Below, one piece after another: positions 1-8,844 of a stretch of 64,000 nt of DNA (within the stretch, counting starts at the first letter, position 1; every line of letters begins with the position of its first letter). The stretch comes from Streptomyces sp. TLI_146 (lineage in GTDB: Bacteria; Actinomycetota; Actinomycetes; Streptomycetales; Streptomycetaceae): contig NZ_PJMX01000001.1 in assembly GCF_002846415.1 (NCBI RefSeq), positions 2,046,001 through 2,110,000 on the forward strand. Direction: 5' to 3'. The translations under genes were made by a program, and so were the position numbers. The notes under the pieces were generated by a model. That model saw only the letters and a program-made list of their open reading frames with translations, made no database searches and had not been told where the DNA came from.

Positions 1-1504
1 CCACCCGGGTGTTGATGCACGGGTTGACCAGACCGGTCACCCCGTGCGAGCCCGCGTCCTTCTCGGTGATCAGGCGCGAGCCCTTGAAGCGCTGGTGCAG
101 CGAGACGGCGCCCTGGTACGGCGTGGCGGCGTCGCGGGTGCTCTGGACGATCAGGACGGGCGGCAGGCCCTTGCCGGTCTTGACCTCGACCGGGGTCTGC
201 TGCTTGGTCTGCCAGGTGGCGCACGGCAGGTTCATCCAGGCGTTCGCCCAGGTCATGAACGGGTTGTTCCTGTGGAGCCGGGTGTTGTCCCGGTCCCACT
301 TCTTCCAGCTGGTGGGCCACTTGGCGTCCGCGCACTCGACGGCGGTGTAGACCGCGTTGCCGTTCTCGGCGCTGATGTTGCCCTTGGTGTCCGACATGTC
401 GGGAGCGGCCGCGTCGACCAGCGCCTTGGTGTCGCCCGCCACGAACTTGCTCCAGTTCTGGGCGGTGGGCGCCCAGGCGGAGTCGTAGTACGGGGCGTTC
501 TGGAAGTACGCGATGAGCTCGGCCGGGCCGACCACGCCGCCCAGGGGGCTCTTCTTCGCCTGGGCGCGCAGCTTGAGCCACTGCGCCTCGACCTCGGCCC
601 GGGTGTCGCCCAGGTGGAAGGTGGCGTCGTTCTTGGCGACCCAGTCCTGCCAGTCGTTCCAGCGGCCCTGGAAGGCGACGTCCTGGTTCAGGTTGGCCTG
701 GTACCAGATGTTGTCGCGCGCCGGGTCGACGACGCTGTCCACCAGCATGCGGCGCACGTGCGACGGGAAGAGCGTGCCGTAGACCGCGCCCAGGTAGGTG
801 CCGTAGGAGACGCCCAGGTAGTTGAGCTTCTTCTCACCGAGCGCGGCGCGGATCACGTCCAGGTCGCGGGCGGTGTTCGGGGTGGTCATGAACGGCAGCA
901 TCCAGCCGCTGCGCTCGGCGCACCCGTCCGCGTACTCGGCGGCGAGCTTGCGCTGGGCGCGCTTGTCGGCCTCGCTGTCCGGGACCGGGTCGGCCTTCGG
1001 CGCCTTGACGTACTCCTGCGGGTCGACACAGGAGATCGGCGTCGAGTGGCCCACGCCGCGCGGGTCGAAGCCCACGAAGTCGTACGCCTTGGCGGTGTTG
1101 ACCCACAGGGGGTTCTTGTTGGTCACCCGGGTCGGGAACCGCATGCCGGACGCGCCGGGGCCGCCCGGGTTGTAGATGAGCGCGCCCTGGCGCTCGGCCG
1201 GGGTGCCGGTCGAGGCGACGCGGTCCACGGCGAGCTTGATCTGCTGGCCGTACGGGTGGGCGTAGTCGAGCGGAACGCTGACGTAACCGCACTGGATCGG
1301 CTTGGCGAAGCCCCAGTCGGCGGGGCAGTCGGTCCAGTCGATGCCCTTCTTGGCGGCCCGCTCGGCGGCGAGCTGCACGCCGCGCGCCTCGGACGTGCCC
1401 TTGTGACGGCTTTCGGCGGTGGCCGCCGGTGCCGCGATCGCGCCCGCTATGAGCGTGCCCGCGATCAGAGTGCCGGCCGAGCCGAGCACTGCGGTGCGTC
1501 TCAA
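1..1504 (-). CDS. Secreted tripeptidyl aminopeptidase (S33 family), C-terminus beyond window
   Basis: Alpha/beta hydrolase of the Streptomyces SlpD/SlpE/Tap type, which removes short peptides from the N-termini of extracellular proteins. The frame starts at a TTG at 1504, behind an AGGGGGG ribosome site, and stays open to base 1. It begins with an export signal (LRRTAVLGSAG, then a hydrophobic run ending APAAT near residue 30). The oxyanion region reads YNPGGPGASG, the nucleophile elbow is GVSYGTYLG, and a late DAGSHGV segment carries the probable catalytic histidine, so only the last few residues are missing. It lies downstream of ureD on the same strand but is separated by about 107 bases and is probably transcribed on its own. 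Substrate is inferred from the family. The TTG start means an ATG/GTG-only gene finder would miss it. Confidence 0.9.
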   Translation of the reverse strand, partial: MRRTAVLGSAGTLIAGTLIAGAIAAPAATAESRHKGTSEARGVQLAAERAAKKGIDWTDCPADWGFAKPIQCGYVSVPLDYAHPYGQQIKLAVDRVASTGTPAERQGALIYNPGGPGASGMRFPTRVTNKNPLWVNTAKAYDFVGFDPRGVGHSTPISCVDPQEYVKAPKADPVPDSEADKRAQRKLAAEYADGCAERSGWMLPFMTTPNTARDLDVIRAALGEKKLNYLGVSYGTYLGAVYGTLFPSHVRRMLVDSVVDPARDNIWYQANLNQDVAFQGRWNDWQDWVAKNDATFHLGDTRAEVEAQWLKLRAQAKKSPLGGVVGPAELIAYFQNAPYYDSAWAPTAQNWSKFVAGDTKALVDAAAPDMSDTKGNISAENGNAVYTAVECADAKWPTSWKKWDRDNTRLHRNNPFMTWANAWMNLPCATWQTKQQTPVEVKTGKGLPPVLIVQSTRDAATPYQGAVSLHQRFKGSRLITEKDAGSHGVTGLVNPCINTRV

Positions 1505-1611
1505 GTCGTTCCCCCCTGCTGAAGTGCGCCGCGTCGGAGCGGCGCGTTCCATGGTCTCGGGGGATCCTCGCGCCTCGGTGGCCGTCGAGAACAGGTCGTA
1601 CTGGTGTTTCT

Positions 1612-2381
1612 TTACCGAACCGATAGCCGGGGCAGGAAGTCCCGCTGAGCGGTGCCGATGTCGTCCAGGACGCGCCGCAGCAGCCGGGCGTCCGGCGCGA
1701 GGGCCGTCACCAGGAACGCGGGCCCGGCCAGCGGTGTCAGTACCGCGCTCTCCCCCAGCAGCCGCGCCTCGACGGGCTTCTCCCCCAACCCCGGGTCGAC
1801 GACGAGGAGTTGCCCCACCGCCCGGTGCCCGCCGAGCACCGCCGAACCGTTCCAGCCACCGGGCGCGCCGGGCCCGTACGACAGCGCCTGGTCGAGGAGC
1901 GGGCGGCCCGCACGGTGCACGGTGAGCCGGGTGGCGAGCGTACCGGGCTCCTCGCCGTGGCGCCCGAGGATCTGCTCCTCGCGCAGCACGAGCCGCGCGT
2001 CCGCCGCGAGCTCGACGCGGGTGCGCATCCGCAGATCGCTGCCGCGCGCCGAGATCAGCTGCTCGGGCAGCCAGTGCAGCGCGCCGCCGGACCCGACGCT
2101 CAGGCGTACGTCGTAGTGCGCGGGCGCGCCGGTCCGCCCCGGCAGGGCGATGGTGGCGGCGGCCGAGTCCACGGTGAGCCGGGCCCCGTCCCGCACCTCG
2201 GCCTCCACGGCGATCCGGTCGCCGCCGAGCGGGGCGCTCATCGCCCCGACGACGGTGACCCGCTGATGCTCGCCGGTGGCCCGGGTGCGGCGCAGCGCGA
2301 GCGGCCCCTCTCCCGCGAGCACCGGCAGCCCGTCGGGGGTGGCGACGATCCGGGCGGTGGCGCGCACTCCCGCGCCCGGGG

Positions 2382-2394
<13 letters not shown>
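1612..2394 (-). CDS. ureD: Urease accessory protein UreD
   Basis: Scaffold for nickel delivery: UreD binds the urease apoenzyme and, with UreF and UreG, helps carbamylate the active-site lysine and insert nickel. The protein is about 260 residues, as usual for actinobacterial UreD, with the typical beta-rich opening (GVRATARI) and an EEQILGR-like central motif. I chose the ATG at 2394, which has GGGAGCGG about nine bases upstream. An in-frame GTG at 2418 would add eight residues. Either start overlaps the end of ureG, which indicates translational coupling. It is the last gene of the ureABCFGD operon. Confidence 0.9.
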
Positions 2395-3059
<665 letters not shown>

Positions 3060-3160
3060 GGTTGCGGCTCCATTTCGGCTTGGAGGCTTCGTGTCCGCCC
3101 TGGCGGGGCGGGATTTCCTGTGGTCCGGCGGGCTTGTTGCGGCCCGACCAGGCAGTCTTT

Positions 3161-3235
3161 TCAGCCCGTCCGGCGTTTGAGGACGAGCCCGTTCAGGGCG
3201 ATCGGGGGTCGGGGGCGGAGCCCCCAGCGGCTCCG
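3161..3235. repeat. Streptomyces interspersed intergenic repeat with hairpin
   Basis: This element sits inside the urease operon between ureF and ureG. It opens with CCCGTCCGGCGTTTGAGGAC, followed by a CGTTCAGGGCGA-like segment and a G/C hairpin (GGGGGC at 3211-3216, GCCCCC at 3220-3225). From memory, this string followed by a GGGG-GGAG-CCCC hairpin recurs in very many Streptomyces intergenic regions. Its function is unknown. The hairpin could reduce read-through or stabilise mRNA ends. Confidence 0.75.
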
Positions 3236-3246
3236 CAAGAGGTCTC

Positions 3247-3921
3247 TTACGACGCGAACAGCCGCACCGGCCACGCCGCATGCGCCTCCGCCATGACATC
3301 GAGCAGCGGCGCCGACGCGGCGGGCAGCGCGTCCAGCCCCTCCACCGCGGCCGAGGCCGCCAGCCGGGCGGCCCGCGAGGCCACCTCGTCCAGCTCGGGC
3401 GCCAACCCCGCCAGCACACCCGTCGCGTCGAACGGATCGAGGCTCAGCAGCCGCACCACCGCCGTCGCGGGCCCGCTCACACACTCGTACGCCACACAGT
3501 GCGCGGCGTCCTCCGCTCCGAGCCCCGCCGCCCGCGCGGCGAGCCCGAGCACGATCGGCTGATGCGCCCCGCGCGGCCGGGCCGCGGCGAGCGCGGCCAG
3601 CTCCTCGCCGGGCCAGGTGGCCCGGGCCGCCCGCATCATCTGGCGGCCGAGCCTGCGCGCGGCCGCCCGCAGCGCCGGGGACGGGGTGCGGGCGTCGGCG
3701 GCCTCGTCCAGGGCGAGCGGGTCGAGCCCGAGGGCGGCCGCCGCGGCGAGCGAGGCGGACACCAGACCGGCCGTGTGCAGCCGCCCCCGGCAGAACTCCG
3801 CCAGGGAGGCCGCGTCATGGACCCGGCCCGCCTTGACGGCCGGTTCGGCACCCCCCGAGTGGGCGTGCCCACCGGCCGGGAACCGGCCGTCGGCGAGGAC
3901 GAGCAGAGCTGCGCGAGTCAT
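3247..3921 (-). CDS. ureF: Urease accessory protein UreF
   Basis: All-helical urease maturation factor (224 residues) that works with UreD and UreG and gates UreG GTPase activity. The N-terminal motif [16 protein letters not shown] is characteristic of UreF, and the rest is alanine-rich helix ending in the conserved hydrophobic RLFAS-type tail. The ATG at 3921 follows the ureC stop by 13 bases, which supports co-transcription. A non-coding gap with an interspersed repeat separates it from the downstream ureG. Confidence 0.93.
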   Translation of the reverse strand: MTRAALLVLADGRFPAGGHAHSGGAEPAVKAGRVHDAASLAEFCRGRLHTAGLVSASLAAAAALGLDPLALDEAADARTPSPALRAAARRLGRQMMRAARATWPGEELAALAAARPRGAHQPIVLGLAARAAGLGAEDAAHCVAYECVSGPATAVVRLLSLDPFDATGVLAGLAPELDEVASRAARLAASAAVEGLDALPAASAPLLDVMAEAHAAWPVRLFAS

Positions 3922-3934
3922 GTACCAGCCGCTC

Positions 3935-5656
3935 TCAGAAGAGGAAGTACCGCTGGGCCATGGGCAGTTCGGCGGCGGGCGCGGGCTCGACCGCCTCCCC
4001 GTCGATCGTCACCGTGAAGGTGTCCGGATCGACCCTGACGTCCGGCATCGCCGAGTTCTCGCGCATGTCCGCCTTCCCCACCCGCCGCGTGCTCTTGATG
4101 GCGGTGAACTCCTTGGCCAGGCCGAGCCGTTCGGGCAGCCCGTCGTCGAGCGCGGCCTGCGACACGAAGTTGAGCGAGTTGGCCGCGGGGGCCTTCCCGT
4201 ACGCGCCGAACATCGGACGGGGCAGGACCGGCTGCGGCGTGGGGATGGACGCGTTGGCGTCGCCCATCTGCGCGTACGCGATCTGGCCGCCCTTGATGAC
4301 GAGCTGCGGCTTGACGCCGAAGAACGCGGGCTCCCACAGCACCAGGTCCGCGAGTTTGCCCGGCTCGACCGAGCCGATCTCGCCGTCGAGGCCCTGCGCG
4401 ACCGCCGGGTTGATCGTGTACTTGGCGACATAGCGGCGCGCCCGGTGATTGTCCGCGCGCCCGTCCCCCGCGAGCGCTCCCCGGCGCACCTTCATGACAT
4501 GCGCGGTCTGCCACGTACGCAGGATGACCTCGCCGATCCGGCCCATCGCCTGGGAGTCGGAGGAGAGGATCGAGATGGCACCCAGGTCGTGCAGGATGTC
4601 CTCGGCCGCGATGGTGGAGGGCCGGATACGGGACTCAGCGAACGCCAGGTCCTCCGGCACGGCCGGGTTGAGGTGGTGACAGACCATCAGCATGTCGAGG
4701 TGTTCCTCGATGGTGTTGACGGTGTGCGGCCGGGTCGGATTGGTCGAGCTGGGCAGGACGTACGGCTCGGAGACCACGGTGATGATGTCCGGGGCGTGCC
4801 CGCCGCCCGCGCCCTCGGTGTGGTACGCGTGGATGGAGCGGCCGGCGATGGCGGCGAGGGTGTCGCCGACGAAGCCCGCCTCGTTCAACGTGTCGGTGTG
4901 GATGGCGAGTTGGGCGCCGGTCTCGTCGCAGACGCTCAGACAGGCGTCGATGACGGCCGGGGTCGCCCCCCAGTCCTCGTGGATCTTGAATCCGAGGGCG
5001 CCGCCGCGCAGTTGGGAGTGCATGGCCTCGCGCGACATGGTGTTGCCCTTGCCGAGCAGACCGATGTTGACGGGCGCGTTCTCCAGGGCCGCGAACATCC
5101 GGGCGAGGTGCCAGGGGCCGGGGGTGACCGTGGTGGCCTTGGTGCCCTCGGCGGGGCCGGTGCCGCCGCCGACGAGGGTGGTGATGCCCGAGGAGAGCGC
5201 CTGGTCGATCAGGGTCGGCGAGATGAAGTGGACATGGGTGTCCACCGCGCCCGCCGTGAGGATCTTCCCGTTGCCCGCGATGATCTCGGTCTCGGGGCCG
5301 ATGACGAGGTCGGGGTGGACGCCGTCCATGGTGTCCGGATTGCCCGCCTTGCCGAGCGCGGTGATCCGGCCGTCCCGGATGCCGAGGTCCGCCTTGACGA
5401 TGCCCCAGTGGTCGAGGACGACGACGCCGGTGATCACGGTGTCGGGCGCGCCCTCGGCCCGGGTGGTGCGGGCCTGGCCCATCGACTCGCGGATCACCTT
5501 CCCGCCGCCGAACACCGCCTCGTCGCCCGCGCGTCCGGGGCCGCCGCAGCGGTCCTCCTCGATCTCCACGAGCAGATCGGTGTCGGCGAGCCGGACGCGG
5601 TCGCCGGTGGTGGGGCCGAACAGGTCGGCGTAGACGGCACGGTGGAGCTCAGTCAT
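3935..5656 (-). CDS. ureC: Urease alpha subunit UreC
   Basis: Catalytic subunit of nickel urease (urea + H2O to ammonia and carbamate), 573 residues, full length. All active-site residues are present. Nickel ligands are His141 and His143 (DTHVHF), His253 and His279. Carbamylated Lys224 lies in GFKIHEDWG, the flap Cys326-His327 in MVCHHLN, and Asp367 in LSSDSQAMG. Each is shifted by seven from the Klebsiella numbering. The ATG at 5656 lies inside the end of ureB (eight-base overlap), so translation is coupled. The enzyme assembles with UreA and UreB. Confidence 0.98.
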   Translation of the reverse strand: MTELHRAVYADLFGPTTGDRVRLADTDLLVEIEEDRCGGPGRAGDEAVFGGGKVIRESMGQARTTRAEGAPDTVITGVVVLDHWGIVKADLGIRDGRITALGKAGNPDTMDGVHPDLVIGPETEIIAGNGKILTAGAVDTHVHFISPTLIDQALSSGITTLVGGGTGPAEGTKATTVTPGPWHLARMFAALENAPVNIGLLGKGNTMSREAMHSQLRGGALGFKIHEDWGATPAVIDACLSVCDETGAQLAIHTDTLNEAGFVGDTLAAIAGRSIHAYHTEGAGGGHAPDIITVVSEPYVLPSSTNPTRPHTVNTIEEHLDMLMVCHHLNPAVPEDLAFAESRIRPSTIAAEDILHDLGAISILSSDSQAMGRIGEVILRTWQTAHVMKVRRGALAGDGRADNHRARRYVAKYTINPAVAQGLDGEIGSVEPGKLADLVLWEPAFFGVKPQLVIKGGQIAYAQMGDANASIPTPQPVLPRPMFGAYGKAPAANSLNFVSQAALDDGLPERLGLAKEFTAIKSTRRVGKADMRENSAMPDVRVDPDTFTVTIDGEAVEPAPAAELPMAQRYFLF

Positions 5657-5960
5657 CGAGGGGACCTCCGGTCTCGCCGCGCAGCCCGCTGACGATCCGG
5701 CGGCCGGTGAGGGGCACGAGCTCGACATCGACGGGGATGCCCGGCTCGAAGCGCACGGCGGTGCCCGCGGCGATGTTCAGCCGCAGCCCGCGGGCGGCGG
5801 CGCGGTCGAAGTCCAGGCCGGGGTTGGCCTCGGCGAAGTGGTAGTGCGAGCCGACCTGGACGGGCCGGTCGGCGGCGTTGAGGACGGTCATCGCAGTGAT
5901 CGCGCGGCCCTCGTTGAGGGCGACGGGCTCGTCCGCGAACAGGATCTCTCCGGGAATCAT
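5649..5960 (-). CDS. ureB: Urease beta subunit UreB
   Basis: Small structural subunit (103 residues) of the UreABC urease. It opens with MIPGEI and carries the conserved [19 protein letters not shown] and ALDFDR-like segments of UreB, ending in PLTGRRIV. It is encoded separately from ureA, as in other actinobacteria, not fused as in Helicobacter. The start lies 15 bases past the ureA stop, and the end overlaps ureC. Confidence 0.97.
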   Translation of the reverse strand: MIPGEILFADEPVALNEGRAITAMTVLNAADRPVQVGSHYHFAEANPGLDFDRAAARGLRLNIAAGTAVRFEPGIPVDVELVPLTGRRIVSGLRGETGGPLDD

Positions 5961-5975
5961 GGCGGCGCTCCCCCG

Positions 5976-6278
5976 TCAGACGATGGGCTCGTGGACGGTG
6001 ACGAGCTTGGTGCCGTCCGGGAAGGTCGCCTCGACCTGCACGTCGTGGATCATCTCCGGGATGCCCGGCATGACGTCGTCGCGGGAGAGCACCTTGCGGC
6101 CGGACGCCATGAGTTCGGCGACGCTCCGGCCGTCGCGGGCGCCTTCGAGGATGTGCGAGGTGATGAGCGCGACGGCTTCGGGGTGATTCAGCTTCACCCC
6201 GCGGGCGCGGCGTTTCTCCGCGACGTCCGCGGCCACATGGATGAGCAGTCTCTCCTGCTCGTGCGGCGTCAGTTGCAC
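5976..6278 (-). CDS. ureA: Urease gamma subunit UreA
   Basis: Gamma subunit of urease, 100 residues, the standard length. It contains [18 protein letters not shown], the NHPEAVALI helix and the C-terminal [13 protein letters not shown] took the GTG at 6278, preceded by GAGGTGGGA, because it gives the family's usual N-terminus (V/M-QLTPHEQ). An upstream in-frame GTG at 6287 would add three residues and weaken the ribosome site. It is the first gene of the urease operon, so the operon promoter lies upstream in 6279-6488. Confidence 0.96.
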   Translation of the reverse strand: MQLTPHEQERLLIHVAADVAEKRRARGVKLNHPEAVALITSHILEGARDGRSVAELMASGRKVLSRDDVMPGIPEMIHDVQVEATFPDGTKLVTVHEPIV

Positions 6279-6488
6279 GCTTCCCACCTCACAGTCGTGC
6301 CCGGAACGGGGGAATCCCGCCTCGACGCTGCGGGACCCCGGCCAAGTTCAACACCTTGTTGACCTGGGGTTCCCTGCTCCGCAGCCAGGCATTGCACGTT
6401 ACGGCGGAAGTTTTTCCGGCTCGTTAACTGACGCTTTGCATATCCATGGCCAATGCATCCATCACCGGCCCCGGCGATCCGGAACCCG
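6279..6488 (-). promoter_or_regulatory. Urease operon promoter region with PHO-box-like repeats and a weak GlnR-like site
   Basis: About 210 non-coding bases, clearly more AT-rich around 6395-6450 than the surroundings. Reading the plus strand, three near-11-base units occur at 6346-6356 (GTTCAACACCT), 6358-6368 (GTTGACCTGGG) and 6369-6379 (GTTCCCTGCTC). They resemble the direct GTTCACC units bound by PhoP in Streptomyces. On the minus strand, TTAAC-N6-GAAAA at 6427-6412 differs by one base in each half from the GlnR pattern GTnAC-N6-GAAAC. GlnR control of urease is known in Streptomyces, but this match is weak. No convincing -10/-35 pair was identified. Confidence 0.4.
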
Positions 6489-6770
6489 TCAGTCACCCAC
6501 CGGCGGCCGCCGGTGCTCGGCGGCGATGCCGAACCGGCGCCGTTCGCCGGGAGCGGACGGAACCTGACCCACCGAGGACACGGAGCTGATCACCTGCTCC
6601 TCGGCCGGCTCCGCCGCGCCTTCGAGTCGCTCCAGGTCAGCGGCGGACACCAGGGCGACCAGGGGCTTGCCGTGCCGGGTCACGACGACGCGCTCGCCGC
6701 CGTACACCACACGGTTGATCAGCTCGGCGAGCTCGGCTCGGGCTTGCGTCACCGGAATTTCATAGGCCAT
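6489..6770 (-). CDS. YefM/Phd-family antitoxin without an adjacent toxin
   Basis: Type II antitoxin-like DNA-binding protein of 93 residues. The N-terminal fold is a clear YefM/Phd match (AYEIPVTQARAELAELINRV, then GERVVVTRHGKPLVALVS and an LERLE helix). The C-terminal 35 residues, the toxin-binding part in classical members, are Ser/Pro/Arg-rich and unlike standard YefM. No YoeB, Doc or other toxin ORF follows: downstream is only the urease promoter. The ATG at 6770 has GGGAG close upstream, and a TATGAT -10 hexamer at 6782-6777 would place transcription start almost on the ATG. It is transcribed divergently from clpP over a TGTACA operator. Confidence 0.85.
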   Translation of the reverse strand: MAYEIPVTQARAELAELINRVVYGGERVVVTRHGKPLVALVSAADLERLEGAAEPAEEQVISSVSSVGQVPSAPGERRRFGIAAEHRRPPVGD

Positions 6771-6776
6771 GCTCCC

Positions 6777-6803
6777 ATCATAACGGCCTGTACGTCCTGT
6801 ACA
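6777..6803. promoter_or_regulatory. Divergent yefM/clpP control region with TGTACA operator
   Basis: A TGTACA hexamer lies at 6798-6803 and a near copy, TGTACG, at 6789-6794. Together they form a perfect TGTAC-N5-GTACA palindrome (6789-6803). TGTACA is the core of the published YefM-YoeB operator. The minus-strand -10 TATGAT (6782-6777) abuts it, so bound antitoxin would block its own promoter and could affect the divergent clpP promoter too. Autoregulation is inferred. Confidence 0.6.
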
Positions 6804-6853
6804 TTTTTTACAGAAGCACCGGCTGAAGCACCGGCACGAGAAGGAGGTACGTC

Positions 6854-7486
6854 ATGCACGGCCCGTCCGCCCGCTACGTCCTGCCCGAGTTCTCCGAGCG
6901 CACCGCGACCGGGGTCCGCACCCTCGATCCGTACGCGAAGCTCCTGGAGGAGCGGATCGTCTTCCTCGGCACCCCCGTCGACGACACCGCGGCCAACGAC
7001 GTGATGGCGCAGTTCATGCACCTGGAGCACGCCGACCCGGACCGCGACATCTCGCTGTACATCAACTCCCCCGGCGGCTCGCTCACCGCGATGACGGCGA
7101 TCTACGACACCATGCGGTTCGTCACCTGCGACGTGGAGACGGTGTGTATGGGCCAGGCCGCCTCGGCCGCGGCCGTGCTGCTGGCCGCGGGCACCCCGGG
7201 CAAGCGGCTCGCACTGCCCGGCGCGCGGATCCTCATCCATCAGCCCGGGGTCGACGAGCCCATCCAGGGCCAGCCCTCCGATCTGGAGATCTACGCCAGT
7301 GAACTCCAGCGCGGGCGCGAGCTGTTGACCGAGCTGCTGGCCCTGCACACCGGGAAGTCCGTCGAGCGGATCAGCGCCGACATCGAGCGGGACACCATCC
7401 TCGACGCCGGCGCCGCCGCCGCGTACGGGCTGGTCGACCACGTCGTCACCAGCCGCAAGAACTCGGCCCCGCCGCAAGGGAGGTAG
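6854..7486 (+). CDS. ClpP-family serine protease subunit (extra paralogue)
   Basis: Proteolytic subunit that forms the barrel of ATP-dependent Clp protease with a ClpX/ClpC unfoldase. It has 210 residues. The catalytic triad is visible: Ser104 in [10 protein letters not shown], His129 in ILIHQPG and Asp176 in the ISADIERD segment. The substrate-strand motif YINSPGGS is intact. It starts at an ATG with a strong AAGGAGG site. It stands apart from any clpX, so it is an additional paralogue, probably not the housekeeping clpP1P2. It is paired with the small downstream gene and divergent from an antitoxin gene, a family whose members are usual Clp/Lon substrates. Confidence 0.93.
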   Translation: MHGPSARYVLPEFSERTATGVRTLDPYAKLLEERIVFLGTPVDDTAANDVMAQFMHLEHADPDRDISLYINSPGGSLTAMTAIYDTMRFVTCDVETVCMGQAASAAAVLLAAGTPGKRLALPGARILIHQPGVDEPIQGQPSDLEIYASELQRGRELLTELLALHTGKSVERISADIERDTILDAGAAAAYGLVDHVVTSRKNSAPPQGR

Positions 7487-7490
7487 CGCC

Positions 7491-7799
7491 GTGGTGCCCG
7501 AACTGCCGCCGCTGCCCGCGCTGACGCGCGCCGAGGGCGAGTTCATCGACGCGTATCTCGACGCGCTCGACAAGCTGGGCCGGATCAACCCCGCCCGGCA
7601 CCGCGACACCTACGGCGCGCTGCGGGCCGCCCAGGCGCTCGTCGGGCGGGCCGTGGCACTGCGGGACGCGCTGACGACCATGCACCGGCGTGGTGAGAGC
7701 GAGTTGCACTCCGAGACGCTGGCGCGGGCGCTGCGGACCCTCGACGGGGAGCGCCGGGCGGGCCGGCTGACGGTGCCGCCGCCGTCAGCGGCGAGTTGA
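7491..7799 (+). CDS. Small helical protein of unknown function, coupled to clpP
   Basis: A protein of 102 residues that I cannot assign. It begins at tandem GTG codons (7491/7494) behind AAGGGAGG, four bases after the clpP stop, so it is almost certainly co-translated with the protease. The sequence predicts two or three amphipathic helices (GEFIDAYLDALDKLG, ALRAAQALVGRAVAL, ETLARALRTLDGE) with no signal peptide, membrane segment or cysteine. A role as adaptor or subunit partner of the neighbouring ClpP is a guess from position only. Confidence 0.7.
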   Translation: MVPELPPLPALTRAEGEFIDAYLDALDKLGRINPARHRDTYGALRAAQALVGRAVALRDALTTMHRRGESELHSETLARALRTLDGERRAGRLTVPPPSAAS

Positions 7800-7846
7800 C
7801 GCCACGGCGTCCGCTCACCCCGGCGCGGGTACGAGTCGGCGTCCCT

Positions 7847-7873
7847 CGTTCGCACCATCCGATGGTCCGAACG
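7847..7873. repeat. Near-perfect 27-bp palindrome downstream of the clpP pair
   Basis: Left arm CGTTCGCACCATC and right arm GATGGTCCGAACG match at 12 of 13 positions around the single centre base 7860. It starts 47 bases after the small clpP-linked gene and lies about 270 bases before the riboswitch. It may be a terminator hairpin for the clpP pair or an operator for the following promoter. There is no T tract, but many Streptomyces terminators lack one. Confidence 0.55.
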
Positions 7874-8119
7874 ACGTACCGCAGGTGTTGCTCCGAATGT
7901 GCAGACACCGGACGGAATGAATCGTTCCATCGCTGTTGCGACGCAGGTCGGACACGCCGTCAGGGGCGTTGAAACATCGATGTCCACCCGAACGGGTCAG
8001 TCGTGAGGAGCCTCACAAAACGCCGTTTCGGCTCGGAAATCCGACACTTCTTGGGTCAAGATCCCTTCCGACGACAAGCCCCCGCCACCGCGGCGGGGCG
8101 GTCCGGGCGGACGCCGAGT
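7874..8119 (+). promoter_or_regulatory. Presumed promoter region for the riboswitch-NlpC/P60 transcript
   Basis: Non-coding stretch between the palindrome and the c-di-AMP riboswitch. It must contain the promoter of the downstream cell-wall hydrolase. It is less GC-rich in places (around 7895-7940 and 8010-8065). I could not fix a -10/-35 pair by eye and see no other element. Confidence 0.35.
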
Positions 8120-8286
8120 CCTGCCGCCGTACCCGGATGACTGGTCGACTGAGTGGATCGGCAGGAGTGGAGGACCCAAGCAGTGCGGGCCCACCGGGAG
8201 ACCGGGAGGCCCTTGGGGTGAAGCCGCGTGAGCGGCCGGGCATCTTCGCCAGTCCGAACCCGACAGGTCATCCTTCGCAGGCGGTT
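8120..8286 (+). ncRNA. Cyclic di-AMP riboswitch (ydaO/yuaA type)
   Basis: The untranslated leader of the NlpC/P60 gene carries the conserved blocks of the ydaO class: AGTGGAGGACCCAAG near 8166-8180, CTTGGGGTGAAGCCGCG near 8212-8228, and the 3' block CCGAACCCGACAGGTCATCC near 8254-8273, closing with CGCAGGCGG, which can pair with CCGCCG near 8123. In Streptomyces this class precedes genes for secreted muralytic enzymes and usually turns them off when c-di-AMP is high. The class is recognised from motif and context. Exact ends are approximate. Confidence 0.85.
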
Positions 8287-8302
8287 TGACGAAGGGTTGC
8301 GC

Positions 8303-8776
8303 ATGCCTGCGCAGAATCATGTCCCGTCCCTGCTGACCCGTGTCGGCGCGGTCTCCGCCCTCACCCTCGCCGCCGTCGGCGGCACCATGCTGGCACCGGG
8401 GGCCAGCAGTGAGGCGAGCGCCGCGACACTCGCGACGAAGGCGCTCAATGTCGCCGCGTCGAAGAAGGGATCGCCTTACAAGTACGGGGCCAGCGGCCCG
8501 TACCGTTTCGACTGCTCGGGGCTCACCCTCTACTCGTTCAAGAAGGCGGGCAAGAAGCTGCCCCGCACCACCCAGCAGCAGTACAACAGCACCCGGCACA
8601 TCTCGTCGTCCGCGCGCCAGCGCGGGGACCTGGTGTTCTTCCACTCCGGCTCGAACGTCTACCACGTGGGGATCTACGCCGGGGACGGCAAGATATGGCA
8701 CTCCCCCAAGACGGGGTCCGTGGTCCGGCTGGAGAAGATCTGGTCGAAGAGCGTCTGGTACGGACGCGTGCGCTGA
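8303..8776 (+). CDS. Secreted NlpC/P60 cell-wall hydrolase
   Basis: Peptidoglycan endopeptidase of 157 residues. Residues 1-40 form a signal peptide with cleavage near ASA-A. The NlpC/P60 domain has the nucleophile Cys71 in RFDCSGL, His121 in VYHVGIYAG and the third polar residue His133 in IWHSPKTG. There is no LysM or SH3 domain, so it is a minimal single-domain enzyme. The ATG at 8303 has a GAAGGG site, whereas an upstream in-frame GTG would run into the riboswitch. Expression is probably governed by the c-di-AMP riboswitch immediately upstream. The transcript ends at a strong hairpin at 8793-8824. Confidence 0.93.
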   Translation: MPAQNHVPSLLTRVGAVSALTLAAVGGTMLAPGASSEASAATLATKALNVAASKKGSPYKYGASGPYRFDCSGLTLYSFKKAGKKLPRTTQQQYNSTRHISSSARQRGDLVFFHSGSNVYHVGIYAGDGKIWHSPKTGSVVRLEKIWSKSVWYGRVR

Positions 8777-8792
8777 CGCACGCGGCATCAAA

Positions 8793-8824
8793 GGCCGGTG
8801 ACGCGGGCGCCCGCGTCACCGGCC
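8793..8824. terminator. Perfect 32-bp bidirectional terminator hairpin
   Basis: Two exactly complementary 16-base arms (8793-8808 starting GGCCGGTGACG, and 8809-8824) meet without a spacer between the convergent NlpC/P60 and anti-sigma-kinase genes. Such a GC-rich stem between gene 3' ends is typical of a shared terminator. Confidence 0.85.
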
Positions 8825-8844
8825 TCCGCGAGGGGGCACGGGGC

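Noticed and set aside
44..1522. A 492-codon plus-strand open frame
   Set aside because: Antisense to the aminopeptidase gene, whose minus-strand frame shows catalytic motifs and a signal peptide.
3617..5692. A 691-codon open frame on the plus strand
   Set aside because: Antisense to ureF and ureC; no recognisable domain and no ribosome site.
6269..6496. 75-codon frame starting GTG on the stop of the YefM gene, possible cognate toxin
   Set aside because: No similarity to YoeB, Doc or other toxins, it runs through the AT-rich urease promoter and into ureA, and has no ribosome site.
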